This document shows, one piece after another, positions 36,298-48,284 of a DNA stretch of 64,000 nucleotides. The stretch's first letter is position 1; each line of letters opens with the position of its first letter. The stretch spans positions 133,113,784 through 133,177,783 of the forward strand of contig NC_072893.1 in the NCBI RefSeq assembly GCF_027943255.1. The letters are read 5' to 3'. This stretch comes from Anastrepha obliqua. Taxonomy: Eukaryota; Arthropoda; Insecta; Diptera; Tephritidae. The notes under the pieces are model-generated. The model was not told the origin of the DNA. It was given only the letters and a program-made list of their open reading frames with translations, and searched no databases. Position numbers and translations under genes: made by a program.

Positions 36298-36895
36298 CAG
36301 GGCCCGCCATCTATCGTTACGGATTTGAACTAGGTATTATTTGAAGAATGGTAACACTTAGCTGTAATCTGATTAGACAGAAAACTAGTTTTATTCTTCC
36401 GCTGAACGAAAATGGTTGTGCATAGGCTCAAAGAACGCTGGGAAATATTGCGACGTTACTTTGAGAATCATGGTAATGTTGCAGAATGTGTACGAAAATT
36501 ACGTACGGCAATGGGAAGAAGAAAAGCGCGAATGAAGCGTATGTGCGTTACTTTGCGAAAAAAGTAAGAGAAACTGCCTTTCTTATTGACAAACCAACGC
36601 GTTGGATTATTATCTTTGGGGTGCCGTCAAATACCAGTGTTATGCCAACAAACCAGCAACAATTGATGCACTGAAGACCAACATACAATCGAAAATGTGT
36701 TGAAAAATTGGACCGATCGTATGGGATGGTGCATGGCTAGCCGAGGCAGCCATATGAATGAAGTTGTATTCCATCATTAACCGGAAGGATTGTACTTCAA
36801 AATAAAAAAAAACAGTTTGGAAAAATATTGAGTAGTTTCTTTTTTATATCATTTTATAGCATTTTTAATTCCGTAAAGTTATATGGTGGACCCTA
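36298..36895 (+). mobile_element. Internally deleted DD41D-like element A
   Basis: Ends in imperfect inverted repeats of about 27 bp: left cagggcccgccat..., right (inverted) tagggtccaccat..., both running into 'gttacgga/ctttacgga'. A TA dinucleotide flanks each side (36296-36297 and 36896-36897), the target duplication of the Tc1/mariner superfamily. At under 600 bp it has lost more than half of a normal element of about 1.2 kb. Its terminal sequence differs from elements B and C, so it is a separate lineage. Confidence 0.78.
36412..36780 (+). pseudogene. Deleted DD41D-like transposase remnant
   Basis: Starts at ATG 36412. The N-terminal helix-turn-helix part (ERWEILRRYFENHGNVAECV) runs with a frame change to VRETAFLIDKPTR. 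There a deletion joins it to the C-terminal LDYYLWGAVKYQCYANKPA. The last part, NWTDRMGWCMASRGSH, is in another frame and ends at TAA 36778-36780. The Asp of LDYYLWG is the third catalytic residue; the two preceding catalytic motifs are deleted. It cannot encode an active transposase. Confidence 0.78.
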
Positions 36896-36897
36896 TA

Positions 36898-39311
36898 GTT
36901 TGTGCTTATCCAGCGACGAAGCGCCTTTAAAAGGGCGCAAAAGATTGCTATATTTCTATTCAATCGGCAGGAGGAGCTTAGTCCACGTAACGCATGGCTC
37001 ATTTGTTTTAGCGCCGAACCAAGAAAGGAAGTTTGTTGAAAAAACAAAACTGTTCAGCTATAGAAAAATTCCGGATTTCCGAATATCAAACTGTGAAAAA
37101 ATGGAAGGTTTATGAGCAATAGAAATTCATAAAAAAAAGCTCCTTTATTTCCATCAATGCATCAATGGGTATCAGAGATTGAATGGGGAAGATAGACCAA
37201 TTCTTTCAGTAAAAGTTCTTTAACTCCATCAGTTTTCCTCTGATGAAACTTCAACGCAAAATCAAGGAATCGCTAACCTTTTTAAATATGTAAAAAACAC
37301 AAAAATCGAAAAAGAAATGAAAAAAATCGTTCAAATGAGCCTCACTAACGCTGACTCAATTCTTTTAGTCAAAGTTCTATAAGTACCTCAGTTTTCCGCT
37401 GATTTGCTTGAAATTTTTAGCGCATAATTACGGAATGTGGTTTATGGGAAAAAAATACTTCGTACTGAACTGAATAATGCTTACTATTCCTATTTTGATC
37501 AAAATTTTGTTTGAAAAATGTTGCCGCTGAGTTAGTAGGGTACATGAAACTGTATTCAATTGTACTTGAAATTTAAGAAACCAACCATGCCACATGAAAT
37601 CAAACGAAGTACCGGACATACCTGCATTTTTTAAATAAAAACAAATGCTAGAAATCTTGTAGTCCAATGCCTCAACTCTTGTAGTCCAATAGTCAACCCT
37701 GCTGTGTACCAGTATTTTTATATTTTCTTTGTTTTCTAAAGCAATTCATGACTTATACACACTTCTACGTAAATCTGTGTGCAGTAGGTGCTTTTATTAA
37801 TACATATTTTTACATGTAGATATGTATACAACAATTGCAACAACACCAATGCCTAATTAGGTCTACTACCAAGCAGCGCACTAACTGCCGGCTATTTGTT
37901 CAACTGTCTCATTGTTACGGATTGCCGCAGAATTTTTACATTATTCACCTATGTTTTAAAGCCTCTGCCTCTGCCCCTGCGCTCTCAGCTGCTCCACAAG
38001 CTACGCAAATAGGTGTTCCAAACATCCCAGCATTGCACGTTGAGTATACGCGCCGTTGAGCCCTACAGCCCCCAAATGCACACTTACGCATACCTACACA
38101 CACATCTTTTTATCTTGACACGCCCACTTGACTGTTGTCAGCGCAATTGCAGTATATTATGACTAATGAATGACTGCCGCAATTACGACTGCTATTCTGC
38201 ATTTGCAGCAAGCAAAATAAGAAAAACTTGCAGGTAAATAAATAAACCACTTAAACTACAGCATAGAACTCCAAAGATACGACGCATTCAACGCTTTTAA
38301 GTAATTCAGTGTCTTTAATTTCATACAATTCTTATAGCTGAATGGAGCGTTCAAAGCGACAAGGCGGAGTAGGCCTTGCAGAGAGTTTTAGCTTCAAATG
38401 CGCCACAGCAGCTGTAGCGGCAACGCGGGTACCTGCTAAGCCAGATTTTCCTTCATAAAAGAGTTGAGAGAAAAGCGGCTTAGTTGACAAGTGGCACGAG
38501 GGCACTGCACGAGCTTTCTCAGTGAGATCCCTGCTACCCTCTAACGCCTGCGGCTGCAACAAAGCGGCTCACTGACACAGTAGCCACTTGTGGTAGGTGT
38601 TTTGTTGCAGAAAAGCACTAGGGTGTCTCAAACAGTTCAAAACATTTTCTATATCTATAACTCAATAGAACATCTCTGCTACTAGCAATATTTATAATTA
38701 TCTTAAGCTATGAATTTCCTGGACGCTTGATGGAGACAATTCTCACTGCTTCTCAGTTGCTCTAAGGCCCCTTTAGACCATTTTTTTTTTGTGTTTTTGC
38801 CAAAATTTGTGCTCAATAAAATGGTTACTGTAATTTATGAACCAGTAGCAAGCAAATAAATCCATTTACTTAAACAGATTGCTGCTCCTGCTATTGGTGG
38901 AGGTGAAAGGTGCAGCCACAAGAGTGGCAGTGAACGTGGCAACAACAGCAGCGTCTCATAAATTTCAATTAGCATTTAATGCCCGAAAATTAGCTGCGTG
39001 TTTTGCATGCAAAAGTGGTCAATAAAATGGCCGGCGAAATATGTAGGGGAATGATAATTATGTTGAATGAACATAAAAATGTAGAATAGAAAAAGAAAAT
39101 CAAATGTATTGCCAGAAATGCTGCTTGTGTTGATGGTAGATTATGTAATGAGAAAAAAATAAAAGTGTGCGCATACTGGGTGTGCATAAATCATGAAAAT
39201 CAATGAAGAATGGGTGTTACTCTCGTTGGCAAATATCTTGAATTTCTTTGTTGCAAGATTTTCTATCGAGTTGTGTCATCTCTTCTACTGTTCTAAGCCG
39301 CATCTCTCATT
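36898..39311. other. Non-coding DNA with a diverged duplication
   Basis: Two similar stretches start at about 37198 and 37357 (ccaattctttcagtaaaagt and tcaattcttttagtcaaagt), each followed by a cagttttcc(t/g)ctgat block, about 159 bp apart. The motif cttgtagtccaat occurs twice at about 37655-37690. No gene is recognised. Confidence 0.45.
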
Positions 39312-39442
39312 TCTGGTGTATATCTTGATTCTTTTCTCCAAATTAAGGTAATTGCAGTTTGACACCCTCCGACGGCAGATGGTTTTATGGGATACTTTTT
39401 CATGACAGAAATGCATTCAGCGCTTGGTAATTGCCTGCCTTT
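39312..39442 (-). mobile_element. SINE fragment, copy 7
   Basis: Strongly diverged body segment of the SINE family. Shared strings include cgacggcagat, ctttttcatg, cagaaat and attgcctgcc, in the order expected for an inverted copy. Head and tail are missing. Confidence 0.65.
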
Positions 39443-39638
39443 TTCTTTACTTAGCGCTCCATTTTTTACTCAGATATACATTTTTTCGTTTAACGCTGTA
39501 CCAATTGTCCCAATCTATATTACCACACAGTATACGAGTTAAATTATTTTCCAGGTGAACCCGTTTGTTTTTGTTGGTAACCATATAACCCAACCTGACC
39601 CCAAACACTTTATTATGAACATATGTGGGTCATTCTGC

Positions 39639-40662
39639 CTAAGATACTCGATTGATACGAAAGTATGTATCAATAATATATGTTCCTTCGTTATTTTCAA
39701 TGTCTTCCCAATGTTTAGGCAAATTTTTAATTCCCTACTCATAAAATTTTTTGTCCTTGGAGCCAAAATACGCTTTGATATCCCTTTTTATAGCTTCTTT
39801 TGAGGAGTAGTTCTTCTTACTCATATGGGATTGAACTCCACGGAAAAGGTGATAATCACAAGGTGAAATATCCGGAGAGTATGGTGGATGCGGCATTAGC
39901 TCCCATCCCAACTCGTTCAGCTTGCCTAATGCTTGCCTTGCGGTATGAGGTCTTGCGTTGTCGTGGTGAAGCAAAACTTTGCGTCTATTCACTAAAGACG
40001 GTCGATTTTTTTAAGTGCCCCATTCAGGTTTGATAGCTGATGGGAATAATCAGCAGTTATCGTCTGGTTTGGTTCCAGAAGTTCATAATAAACAATACCG
40101 GCCATATCCCACCAAATAGACAGGAGAATCTTCTTGGGGTGAAGGCCATCTCTAGGGGTCGGTTCTGGTGTTTCATCTTTATCTAACCATTGGCCTTTGC
40201 GAACAAGATTATGGACTGTAAAGGACCCATTTTTCATCCCCACTAACGATAGGGTTCAAAAAACTTTCATTTTCAAGCCGTTGCAGCAGCTGAGAACACA
40301 CATTCACTCTCTGCTGAAGGTTGGTGACGGAAAGTCTATGCGGAACTCATTTCCCAGCTTGGAAACCTTTCTCAACTGAATCAGGTGCCTGTGAACTGTT
40401 CCATGCCATGAATTTAACCTCTGAGCTATCATATCGACTGTCAAATTCGGCTGAGCTTCCAAGAGTTTGAGAAAGGCGTCGGAGTTAAAGACTTCAGGAC
40501 GACCAGCGCGCGGCGCATCCTCCACGTCGCAGTTACCACTTTGGAATTTTGAAAACCACTTTTGCGCAGTCCTTACACTCACGGTATCCTCTCCGTGAAC
40601 AGTGTTTATTTCTGCAGTAGCAGTTGTTGCATTTTTACCTTATTCGCGTTCCAAGATTCCAT
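39639..40662 (-). pseudogene. mariner transposase pseudogene
   Basis: About 341 codons, close to the usual 345. The start is ATG 40662 (MESWNANKVKMQQ), chosen because the family begins a helix-turn-helix domain here. A missing A near 40605 shifts the frame before INTVHGED and SVRTAQKWFSKFQSG. Catalytic residues are visible: SGDEKWVLY (D1, near 40250), LLHHDNARPHTA (D2) and PDISPCDYHLF (D3). D2 and D3 are 34 residues apart, the canonical mariner spacing. Frameshifts occur near 40304, 40243 and 39992, and a TAG follows KDKKFYE near 39735. Beyond that TAG the same frame continues GIKNLPKHWEDIENN to a stop at 39641-39639. The triad is intact but the gene is inactive. Confidence 0.85.
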
Positions 40663-40840
40663 TTTATTTTTTAACAACACGTGCTTCTATCCGCGATTAA
40701 AATCACTTGTTGAATGCACAATATATCAAAGAAAATAGAAATAATTCCGTTATATTCCGCGAATAATTTTTTGTATGCAAAAATCGTACCAAAGTAAAAT
40801 TATGGGTAAAATACGCACGAACTTATGGACTGACCTGATA
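39639..40840 (-). mobile_element. mariner transposon (DD34D), decayed
   Basis: Contains a nearly complete transposase frame plus a 5' leader of about 180 bp ending in a probable terminal repeat at the right (about 40809-40840, ...ttatggactgacctgata next to TA). I found no matching repeat at the left, so the 3' terminus appears lost or too diverged and the left edge given is only the end of the coding part. Confidence 0.8.
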
Positions 40841-41837
40841 TAAATAAAACTTTTGAGCAAATCAATCGACTGCCGCACCAACAAACATAAGCTCAGTGTG
40901 ACTAGTTGTTTGAGAGAAGTATATACCAATACACCCCTAGCGACTTGCTGTCCACTGAGGTCAGCCTGCTATTTCGCACTTTTAAAGCAATCTCCTCACA
41001 TATACAGGTAAATCAGGCCAGAGTCACCAAATAAGACTAAGGCTGCAAAAGCTTTCTGGGTCAAAGCAGCGAGTGCATGTGAGTGATTTTCAGTCAAGAA
41101 AGAGAGCTGTTGTTTATTGGAACATGAAAAGGAAGTTCGAGGTGATAAGTGGTCCGCGTATCAAGTTCAAAGACGTTTCAAGTTGGAGGTACAAGAGCGA
41201 ATATGAATAAACAGAAGTTGTGCTCGGAGCGGCTATGAAAGTTGGGTAAAGACTTGGCTCTTGTTGGAAAAGTAAAAAGAGAGAAAAAGAAAAGAAATAG
41301 AGACACAGATCTAGCTAAATGGTAACTAGTTAGAAATTGCGAAGGCAAAACAGTGCACACTTCAGAGAAAATTTCGCATGCGGTTGATAGCTCCTCAGCA
41401 GCTTTTACAACTACTCATTCCATCAACTTGCAACCAACAAGGCTTTATGGAACTGTGAATTAATATTTTTTCCCAGAACTCACTCAACTGACTCGTAACA
41501 CACCTTTCCGGTAGTAGACCGCAGACCAGCAGAGTAAGAACCACCCTTGTTTTGCAAAGAATAGACAGACATCCTTCGACCTATTTTGATACTCTATCAA
41601 AGAGCTTAAGATCCTATGTACCGCCTTTATTTGTATTTATTTATTTACAAGAGTAAGAATTATAAATAAATATTACACTTAAGAACTAAGCGTTGGCTGC
41701 TAGCAAAATTGTCAATTGCCTCCTGAACCTAACCTAATCTTACCTACTCTGCAATAAATTCCCAGACAAACTCAATACGGAATAAACTAAATTAAAGTAC
41801 GCAAATTTATATATATATAATTATTGGTACATAAGTA
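40841..41837. other. Non-coding spacer
   Basis: No recognised gene or repeat. A short AT run lies near 41810-41820. Confidence 0.5.
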
Positions 41838-42374
41838 TCGGGTGTTTTTTTAGCTGCATGAGAACTGCCGATGTCGATAACTATGGTTTTACAGCTGACA
41901 GTGGCAAATTGTGTTGACATTTCTGTTCAGCATGATTTGGCAAGTCATAATGAATCATTTAGCGTTCACGAGGTTCATAGAGCACTGGCGGCATCGTCGG
42001 TCTATACTTCTTTCGAAATGAGGAAAGAATTGCCGTTACAGCGAATGGCAAGCGCTATCGAGCCATTTTGACTGAATTTTTTTTTCCAGAAATTAATCAG
42101 CTAAACATTGACGATCAGACAAACATCTTGGCACCAACAAAGCAGGGCAACTTGTTTTGGCTTAACAATCGATTTATTGCAAATCAAGCCACGATTGACA
42201 CCGTATTCCAGGATTTATTGGAAAAAATAGTCGAAAATTAGACTGATCGAACGGACCATGTAACTTGTAAAATGCCATGAAATTATCTGCCAGATTATAA
42301 TAAAAAATGCATTCCAACAGTAGTTCTGTTTTGTACTATCATTTTAAGTTCTCGAACTGTTAGAAAACACCCGA
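41838..42374 (+). mobile_element. Internally deleted DD41D-like element B
   Basis: The termini tcgggtgtttt... and (inverted) tcgggtgtttt... form an imperfect inverted repeat of about 25 bp. TA dinucleotides lie at 41836-41837 and 42375-42376. The end motif gggtgtttttttag is shared with element C at 63.2 kb, placing both in one family. Length is about 540 bp. Confidence 0.8.
41950..42241 (+). pseudogene. Deleted DD41D-like transposase remnant
   Basis: ATG 41950 lies where element C has its start, but the helix-turn-helix part is short and scrambled. From about 42019 a clean frame reads VTANGKRYRAILTEFF, then PEINQLNIDD, and ends DLLEKIVEN before TAG 42239-42241. This matches the middle (VTVNGERYRAMI in element C) and end (VVEN in element C) of the same transposase family. 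The segment with the second and third catalytic Asp is missing or unrecognisable. Not functional. Confidence 0.72.
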
Positions 42375-42376
42375 TA

Positions 42377-45300
42377 TAAGCAAATAATGTGTTTGTGTTG
42401 CCTCGCTGCTAAAGCAAAGTAGAGTATATAAGAAAGAGTAGTGAACAACAACACAACATTAATTAAGTAGATGTAGAAATCAGACTCATCCCACTTAACG
42501 GAGTTTTGCTCTTAGCGAACATCGAGACAAACAGCAATGTTTTTAAAAATGTTCCTTTTGCTTTAAAATTAGGAAATAATTGATGAATTTGATAAATTTA
42601 ATTAAAGCAGAGTAAGGAAATATTTAAAAATTGTATAACAAAAAACAGCGCCCTCCAATATATTGAGTAATTTTTTACTTTCTGTAGTTTGAAAATTTAT
42701 TTTATGATTTTTCAACACATTTTGGCTTATATACACATCTTTTTTGTAAGTTCATGTATTTTAATAACCTTCCAAGAGAGATAAGCTTCCATTTACAAAA
42801 AACCCTGTGCGAATCGCCACATTCTCTGGATAGTTATTAACTTACATACATACATATGTTAGGTATTTTGGGTCTTTACTTTGTAATATGCAAAGAGGTT
42901 TGTAGGTACACTCATGCAAACACGTGTACCTGCAGACGCATCTAAATCCGTCGCTCACACCGCTCAGCATTTTATCTATGAAAATACAAAAGTTCATAAA
43001 AATACGCCATTAGGCACGTGTCTGCCATTTCCAAACTGCACCGAAAGCAAAGCCCTCAAGGTCAAGTTAAAATTTGTAAGTAAAACTAATAAACTGCGAA
43101 AAACATAAAAATGCAGCTTTTGTTGTTGCTGACTGCAGTTTTTATATTTTTCGAACTGGTTCACTGGCAGGCTGACATCAGCGTTCTTTCCGAGCGATTC
43201 ATGAAGTATTCATAATTCACATATCTGCGCACTCAAGCATAAGATGCATATACTTGCTTTTCTTGTATGCATGTATGGGTGTATGTGTTGTATTTGTACT
43301 TGCATCCAGTAGCCGAGCTAGCAACTCTGCGGCAAGCCACATCAGCGATGGATTGCTGACGCACTCGAAATACTAGAAAAGTTTGTCGTTTAAGCGCAAA
43401 TTGCATATTTCCTGAACATAAAAATGCAACAGCAACAACAAGTGTCACAAGAGGCACAACATAAGCACGCAAAACGTGTAAATAATCAGAAAATCTCAAA
43501 ATTAAATTTCCCGAAGCGAGCGCACCAGAGAATAAGATGCATAAAACTTGCAAATAGCAAACATAGCGGCAATCGCCCACGTCCACACGCAAACACACAC
43601 ACACAATGCATATACAAATTCTCGCAATGATTGAATTACACACAGTTAATTAGCCGCAACTAAAATAGCAAATGGAATACAGGCAAATTTTCTGATTTAT
43701 TTCTATTTTTCAAAATGCAAAATGCAATAAAACTTTATCCAACAGCAAAGGCAGCTCGCATACGAAGATTGCTGCAAATGATGAGTGACAGCTGCCAAGG
43801 ACAGCAGCAGGGCCGGGTGGGCGGTAATACAGCCATTCATCCGATGTCCCACAGCGCAAATATTAAAGTGCATATGTGTGTATGTGTGTAAGCGTCTATG
43901 TGTTGTACAATGCTTAATAACGGCCGCTGATTGCTGCTATTGTCTTATTACTGACTTACATTTGTGTGCCCACCTTTTGTTTCTTCTTTTTGTTCTTATT
44001 ATTGTGGCTGCAGCTGCAACAGCCGCTACTGCAGCTCATCAGATGAGCGTCTCGTCGTCGTCCTGAATTGCTTTGCACTTGCGCTAAAAACACAAATACC
44101 GACTGCCTTCGTTTACAGCAAACGCATACATCCATCGCGTAAAGGTATACAGCAACCCTGTGTGTGCGTTGATTTTCGTCCGCTTCGCACAACAAATTAC
44201 GCCTACACTTGAGCTACAAACCGCAAATTTCGATGGCTGTAGAGTGCACCCATACACAGGCAAATCAAACAGGTACATTTATAAAAAAAACCAATAAAAA
44301 ACAAAAAAGCTACTGGCCGTAGAGCAGCGGGTGGCTGTACTCATCTTTATCTCAGTGGTCTTCGGCTATTTTTTAAATTTTATTTTTATGCAAAACGAAT
44401 GCAATCAACATAGAAATTGTCTCCGCTGCGTCTGGGCTAGTTGCGTTGCACACACTAATACATACACATATACACGTATATATTTATATTATTTTTAAAT
44501 CGCGACAGGCAGCAGTTAAGGCGTCTCAAGGTGAAGCAAAAGTGGTGTTTTCTCGAAAATGTGCAATAAATTTGCAACTGTAAAAATAAACAGAAGCGTG
44601 CCGAAGTAATTTGGGAACTTTTCAATAAAAAAAGTATAAGTAAAACAAGTCTTGCAAACAACTTCGAAATGAGAAATTAAAAAGGTGAGAAAATAGCGCT
44701 GTAAAATGTTTGAAAAGGCACCTGTGCAAAAGTTTGCTGTTATGGGCATAAGCAGGGTTGACAAGGGAAAGTCCGAGTGCCGTGGTACAATTATATATTA
44801 TAATATATAATAATTTTTCAATATTCATTACTTCTGCAAGAAAAAACTTTACCAAATATATAAATAATCCTATGTCATCCTAAATATAATAATTGAATAA
44901 GTGAAGGGTGTGTCTACAAATATATCACACTGAGGTATGAATACAGAACGGGCCAGCTTCATGTTGCATAATTTTAAGCGCAGTACTTACTGAAAATTTT
45001 TGTAGCGCCTTGCTAAAAAAGAAGTATCGCTCAAAGTCAATGACTGGAGTAAAGAAAAGCTTTTGTCGCTTTCTTCCGAAGCTGCTCATGTGCGGCTTCT
45101 TACCGCTGACATGAAGAAAATATCTTCCGAGGAAAAAACACGCCTGCATCTTGCGAACGAGCTAATGAGTTAATTCAAGAAGCAAATATCTAACTTTTCC
45201 ATAAATGTGTCCATCCATTCACAAAGGCTGTCAAAACACAAATGAGAAAGATGTTAGCAAGTGCAGTTGGATAAGTGAAGCAGCCCACTTAGGGACTGCC

Positions 45301-45479
45301 TTTTCAGAGGACAGCGGTTGTGTAGCCAAATAAGCCCACGACCCAACATTGAAAGTTCAGTACAGCTCAATTCCCTATAGCGCTTACTGTATCAGGATTA
45401 CCTAGAAAGAAAGGTTTACAGGGATAATGTGGCTGCTCCTGACAAAGATAATAATAAATAAAGATAAGATAATAATAAA
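42377..45479. other. Non-coding DNA
   Basis: CA/GT tracts near 43590 and 43880, and a CAACAA-rich stretch near 43425-43440. No gene or named transposon is recognised. Part of 45180-45470 may be a 3' untranslated segment of the neighbouring LINE fragment. Confidence 0.45.
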
Positions 45480-46205
45480 TAATAAATTTAGATTAGATTG
45501 GTTTGAGGTTTGCACTTTGATGTCATGGTCTGTTGTGCCTTCTGCTTATCACAGTACCTCATCCATACCCAGTTCCTTATTAAGCTTAAAACAGAGCTGG
45601 ATTGGACTAAGCGTATGCGCCTCTCTTCTGGCTGCAAGTGGCCCAGATATCTCAACCTTTTCCGCGCTATAGCGCTGCATTCAAGGAGAAGGTGCATTGA
45701 AGCCTCTTGGGAGTGGTCGCAGGAACGACAAGAATCAGGGGACCATATGTCGATCGTGCGCAGTTGACTACGCAGTCTGCAATGGCCTATGAGAATGCCC
45801 TTGAGCATTTTACTTGGGGAGGGTTATGAGTTTTCTAAACGTCTTTTGTTTGTACCTCTCAGTAAGTTAGTGCCATCTAATCTGTCTTAGCTCTTCACTC
45901 CTAAGCTTCTGCTTGATGGTTCGTTGTCTCATAGCAAGGAAGGAATCGGGTCCTATTAAGAAAAGATCTCTTGTCAAAGCGTCCGCTACTTCGTTCCCAG
46001 TGAAATGTAACGCTGCTGTATACCCTATGTTGGTATGTTGTAGAAAGCCAAGCGGCAAGCGGCTTTGCTTGCCAAAACGTTCAACTTTCGCGTTAGTTGG
46101 GTTTGTTGTGGTCTCAGTTGTGCCTCCCAGCTTAGCGAACGTGGAAGGTCCCATGTTGGACTGTTGACGCTCTACATGGTGGTTAGACCAGAAAACGGTA
46201 GACAT
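45480..46205 (-). mobile_element. LINE fragment: RNase H end plus C-terminal zinc knuckle
   Basis: The minus strand first gives GNEVADALTRDLFL, the characteristic final motif of a LINE RNase H domain, then RQRTIKQKLRSEE. After a stop and a 1-nt shift near 45820-45865 it gives GHCRLRSQLRTIDIW and a C-x2-C...H...C knuckle (CRSCDHS...HLLLECSA), ending at a stop near 45488. AT-rich ATAATAAATAA repeats follow as a tail. The RT domain is absent. RNase H separates it from the R1-clade copy at 10.7 kb; an I, Jockey or LOA-type LINE is likely but not resolved. Confidence 0.72.
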
Positions 46206-47737
46206 CTGAGGATGAAATCAGTGCGGGACGCGAAATAAGAAATTTACTTAGTCTATTCTCTACATTAGACTGAATCTATTTCTGCCACCTCTATTGCATC
46301 CACGCTTAAATCGCATCCGCATGCCAACTAATCCAAATTCCTCAACCCTGATTTCCAACAAAGCCTCAAAGATAATGTCTTTTTCTCTAAGCTCCATTTA
46401 TGTGCATGCTATATTAAATCTGCATATGTATGTTGGCACACGGTTGTTTGTGCCTTCAATTGAGGCAAATAAGATCTCCAGCTGATCTTGGAATTTTAAA
46501 TCAACGCAAATTGCACACGAAGACATGAAATAAAAAAATGTGAAAATGTGACACCAACAGTAATCCAACTTTGGAAATATGTAGAGTACGCATATGTAGA
46601 GATAATACACACGTATGTATGTATGCACATGGTTAACTGGTCTTCCTTTTTGTTGTGTAATACTGACAAGTTTTTTGTTGTCCTCCCTTTCTCAATATTT
46701 TTACTTTTTTTCTTTTTTTATGAACAACATCCAGAAGCTTGACACATAAAAAGCAGTAAAATGCAATAATGAAGGCAACGCTGCGATCCATTCTGCGATC
46801 GGATAAGTTGCATGCACATTTGCAGCGGACAGACGGAGGAACTGTTCGTTAAGTGCGCGAATCTATTGCTGTTGACGCCAGCACATACATACACACACGT
46901 ACAACAGACATATTGAAATGAATCAAAAGTGAGCATACGTATGAGCATGCAAACACATTCACATACACACACATACATATGCAGAAGCATAAGTAAACTG
47001 CAGCGGGCTTCTTTTCGTGTTTTTTCTTGTTTCTGTGGTTTGCTGGCTTCATCATAATGTCGATTGTTTATGAACCCGCCTCTGAAGTGGCTTGGCCAGT
47101 CATCTACACACACATATACACGCAAATGGTGGGCGTGTATGCGAGTACACTTGCCGCTAGTTATTTATAACATATGCCGACTGTGTGTATTTGAGTGGCA
47201 TGAACTCTGAAATGTCAGCTGTTGTTGCACAGGATAAGCTGCTACTTAAATAACCAAATCGTCTCGCAGAATTTTTTTATAAAAAACGTTTTAAAAATTA
47301 GAAAATCGCTTGCTTCAAATCGTTCCCAAAGATTATCCCATAATTGTCGCAATGTTAGTTGGTTTGTTCGCTTCGTAGCGTTGCATGATCAACTCAGTTG
47401 TGGCAACTTATTGCCGCGCTTAAATTCCGGTGCCTCTGATCGTCAACTGCCGGCATTTCACATTAGATTTAGTAGAATTTAAGCAAAAAAGGCTTATTTT
47501 ACTTTTGAGGGATAAAACTGCATCAACGGTCGACTTTTTTCCTGCGCTGTATATTTGGCTGTGTTCGTAAATGCAACATGACGCGCAAACTACAATTGCA
47601 TAACAAACAGAACGTTCAGAAATGCCAATATCGCAGCACTGCAATAATCAAGCGTTCAAAAAGACAACAATTCTATCAGTTGTCACACATAATTTCTATC
47701 AAAAAATTGTTTACTGCATTTACTGCATTTAACTACG
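46206..47737. other. Non-coding DNA upstream of the Myb/SANT-like gene
   Basis: CATA/CACA tracts at about 46600-46630, 46880-46905 and 46955-46980. A plus-strand frame at 47222-47482 has no motif I recognise. No clear TATA box precedes 47738. Confidence 0.45.
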
Positions 47738-48162
47738 ATGTCTGATGAAAAGTAAGCAAAACTGTTTTATTTTAATTTTTGTATTGAAATTTAGTTAAAT
47801 TATGTTAATAATAATTGTATAAATTATTATTTTTAAATTTTTAGTGAAAATCTCAGTAATGCGGAGACACAGTTATTGCTGAGAGTACGGTTGAATATGG
47901 AGGACGAGTTTAAATCGGGTAGAAGGAAAAAAATGTATTGTGGAAGAAAGTTGTGACCAAAGTTAAAAATGTAAATCCCAATATAAGACTGGACAGCACC
48001 ACAGCGCAGAGAAAATGCTTAAATCTCTTGGTAACGTACAAGCGCATTAAGAAAAGAAATAATTCTTCCGGTAGAGAAGCTACATCCTGGAGGTATTTTG
48101 AGGACTTCGACGAAGTTTATGGTACAAGGCACTCAATGACTCCGCCAACAGCAAATTGTTAA
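47738..48162 (+). CDS. Small two-exon gene with a Myb/SANT-like (trihelix-type) domain
   Basis: Exon 1 is 47738-47751 (MSDE + 2 nt). A donor GTAAGC and an acceptor TTTTTAG frame a 93-bp intron (47752-47844), and exon 2 runs to TAA 48160-48162. Spliced, it reads MSDENENLSNAETQLLL and on through RLNMEDEFKSG. The continuation LWKKVVTKVKNVNPNIRLD and KCLNLLVTYKRIKKRN, then SWRYFEDFDEVYGTRHS, is one nt out of frame after the A7 run at 47927-47933; one more A would restore it. The order (acidic start, W in LWKKV, KC-NLxxTYK, WxYFxxFDxxYG) fits Myb/SANT-like DNA-binding domains, found in insect transcription regulators and in accessory proteins of PIF/Harbinger transposons. Predicted role: DNA binding in the nucleus. 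At about 112 residues it is short for a regulator. It is either a real gene with a sequencing slip in the A-run or a young pseudogene. Confidence 0.5.
47752..47844 (+). other. Predicted 93-bp intron
   Basis: GTAAGC at the 5' edge and TTTTTAG at the 3' edge. Unspliced, the frame meets TAA two codons into the junction, so splicing is required. The AT-rich interior and short length fit typical fly introns. Confidence 0.55.
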
Positions 48163-48278
48163 AGTGAAACTATAAATTATTCATTTTCATAAAACTTATA
48201 AACCCTTACTTTAAAAGTGGCCCAATTCATTCGGAAATGGGAATAGAAAAGGTCCTCGGGAAACGACTTTATTGTTTT

Positions 48279-48284
48279 AATAAA
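48279..48284 (+). terminator. Candidate polyadenylation signal
   Basis: AATAAA 117 bp after the stop of the Myb/SANT-like frame. The hexamer is common by chance in AT-rich DNA, so this is only consistent with the gene model. Confidence 0.3.

Noticed and set aside
47222..47482. Upstream exon of the Myb/SANT-like gene
   Set aside because: The frame has no recognisable motif and no donor site that links it in phase to 47738, which already has a plausible start.
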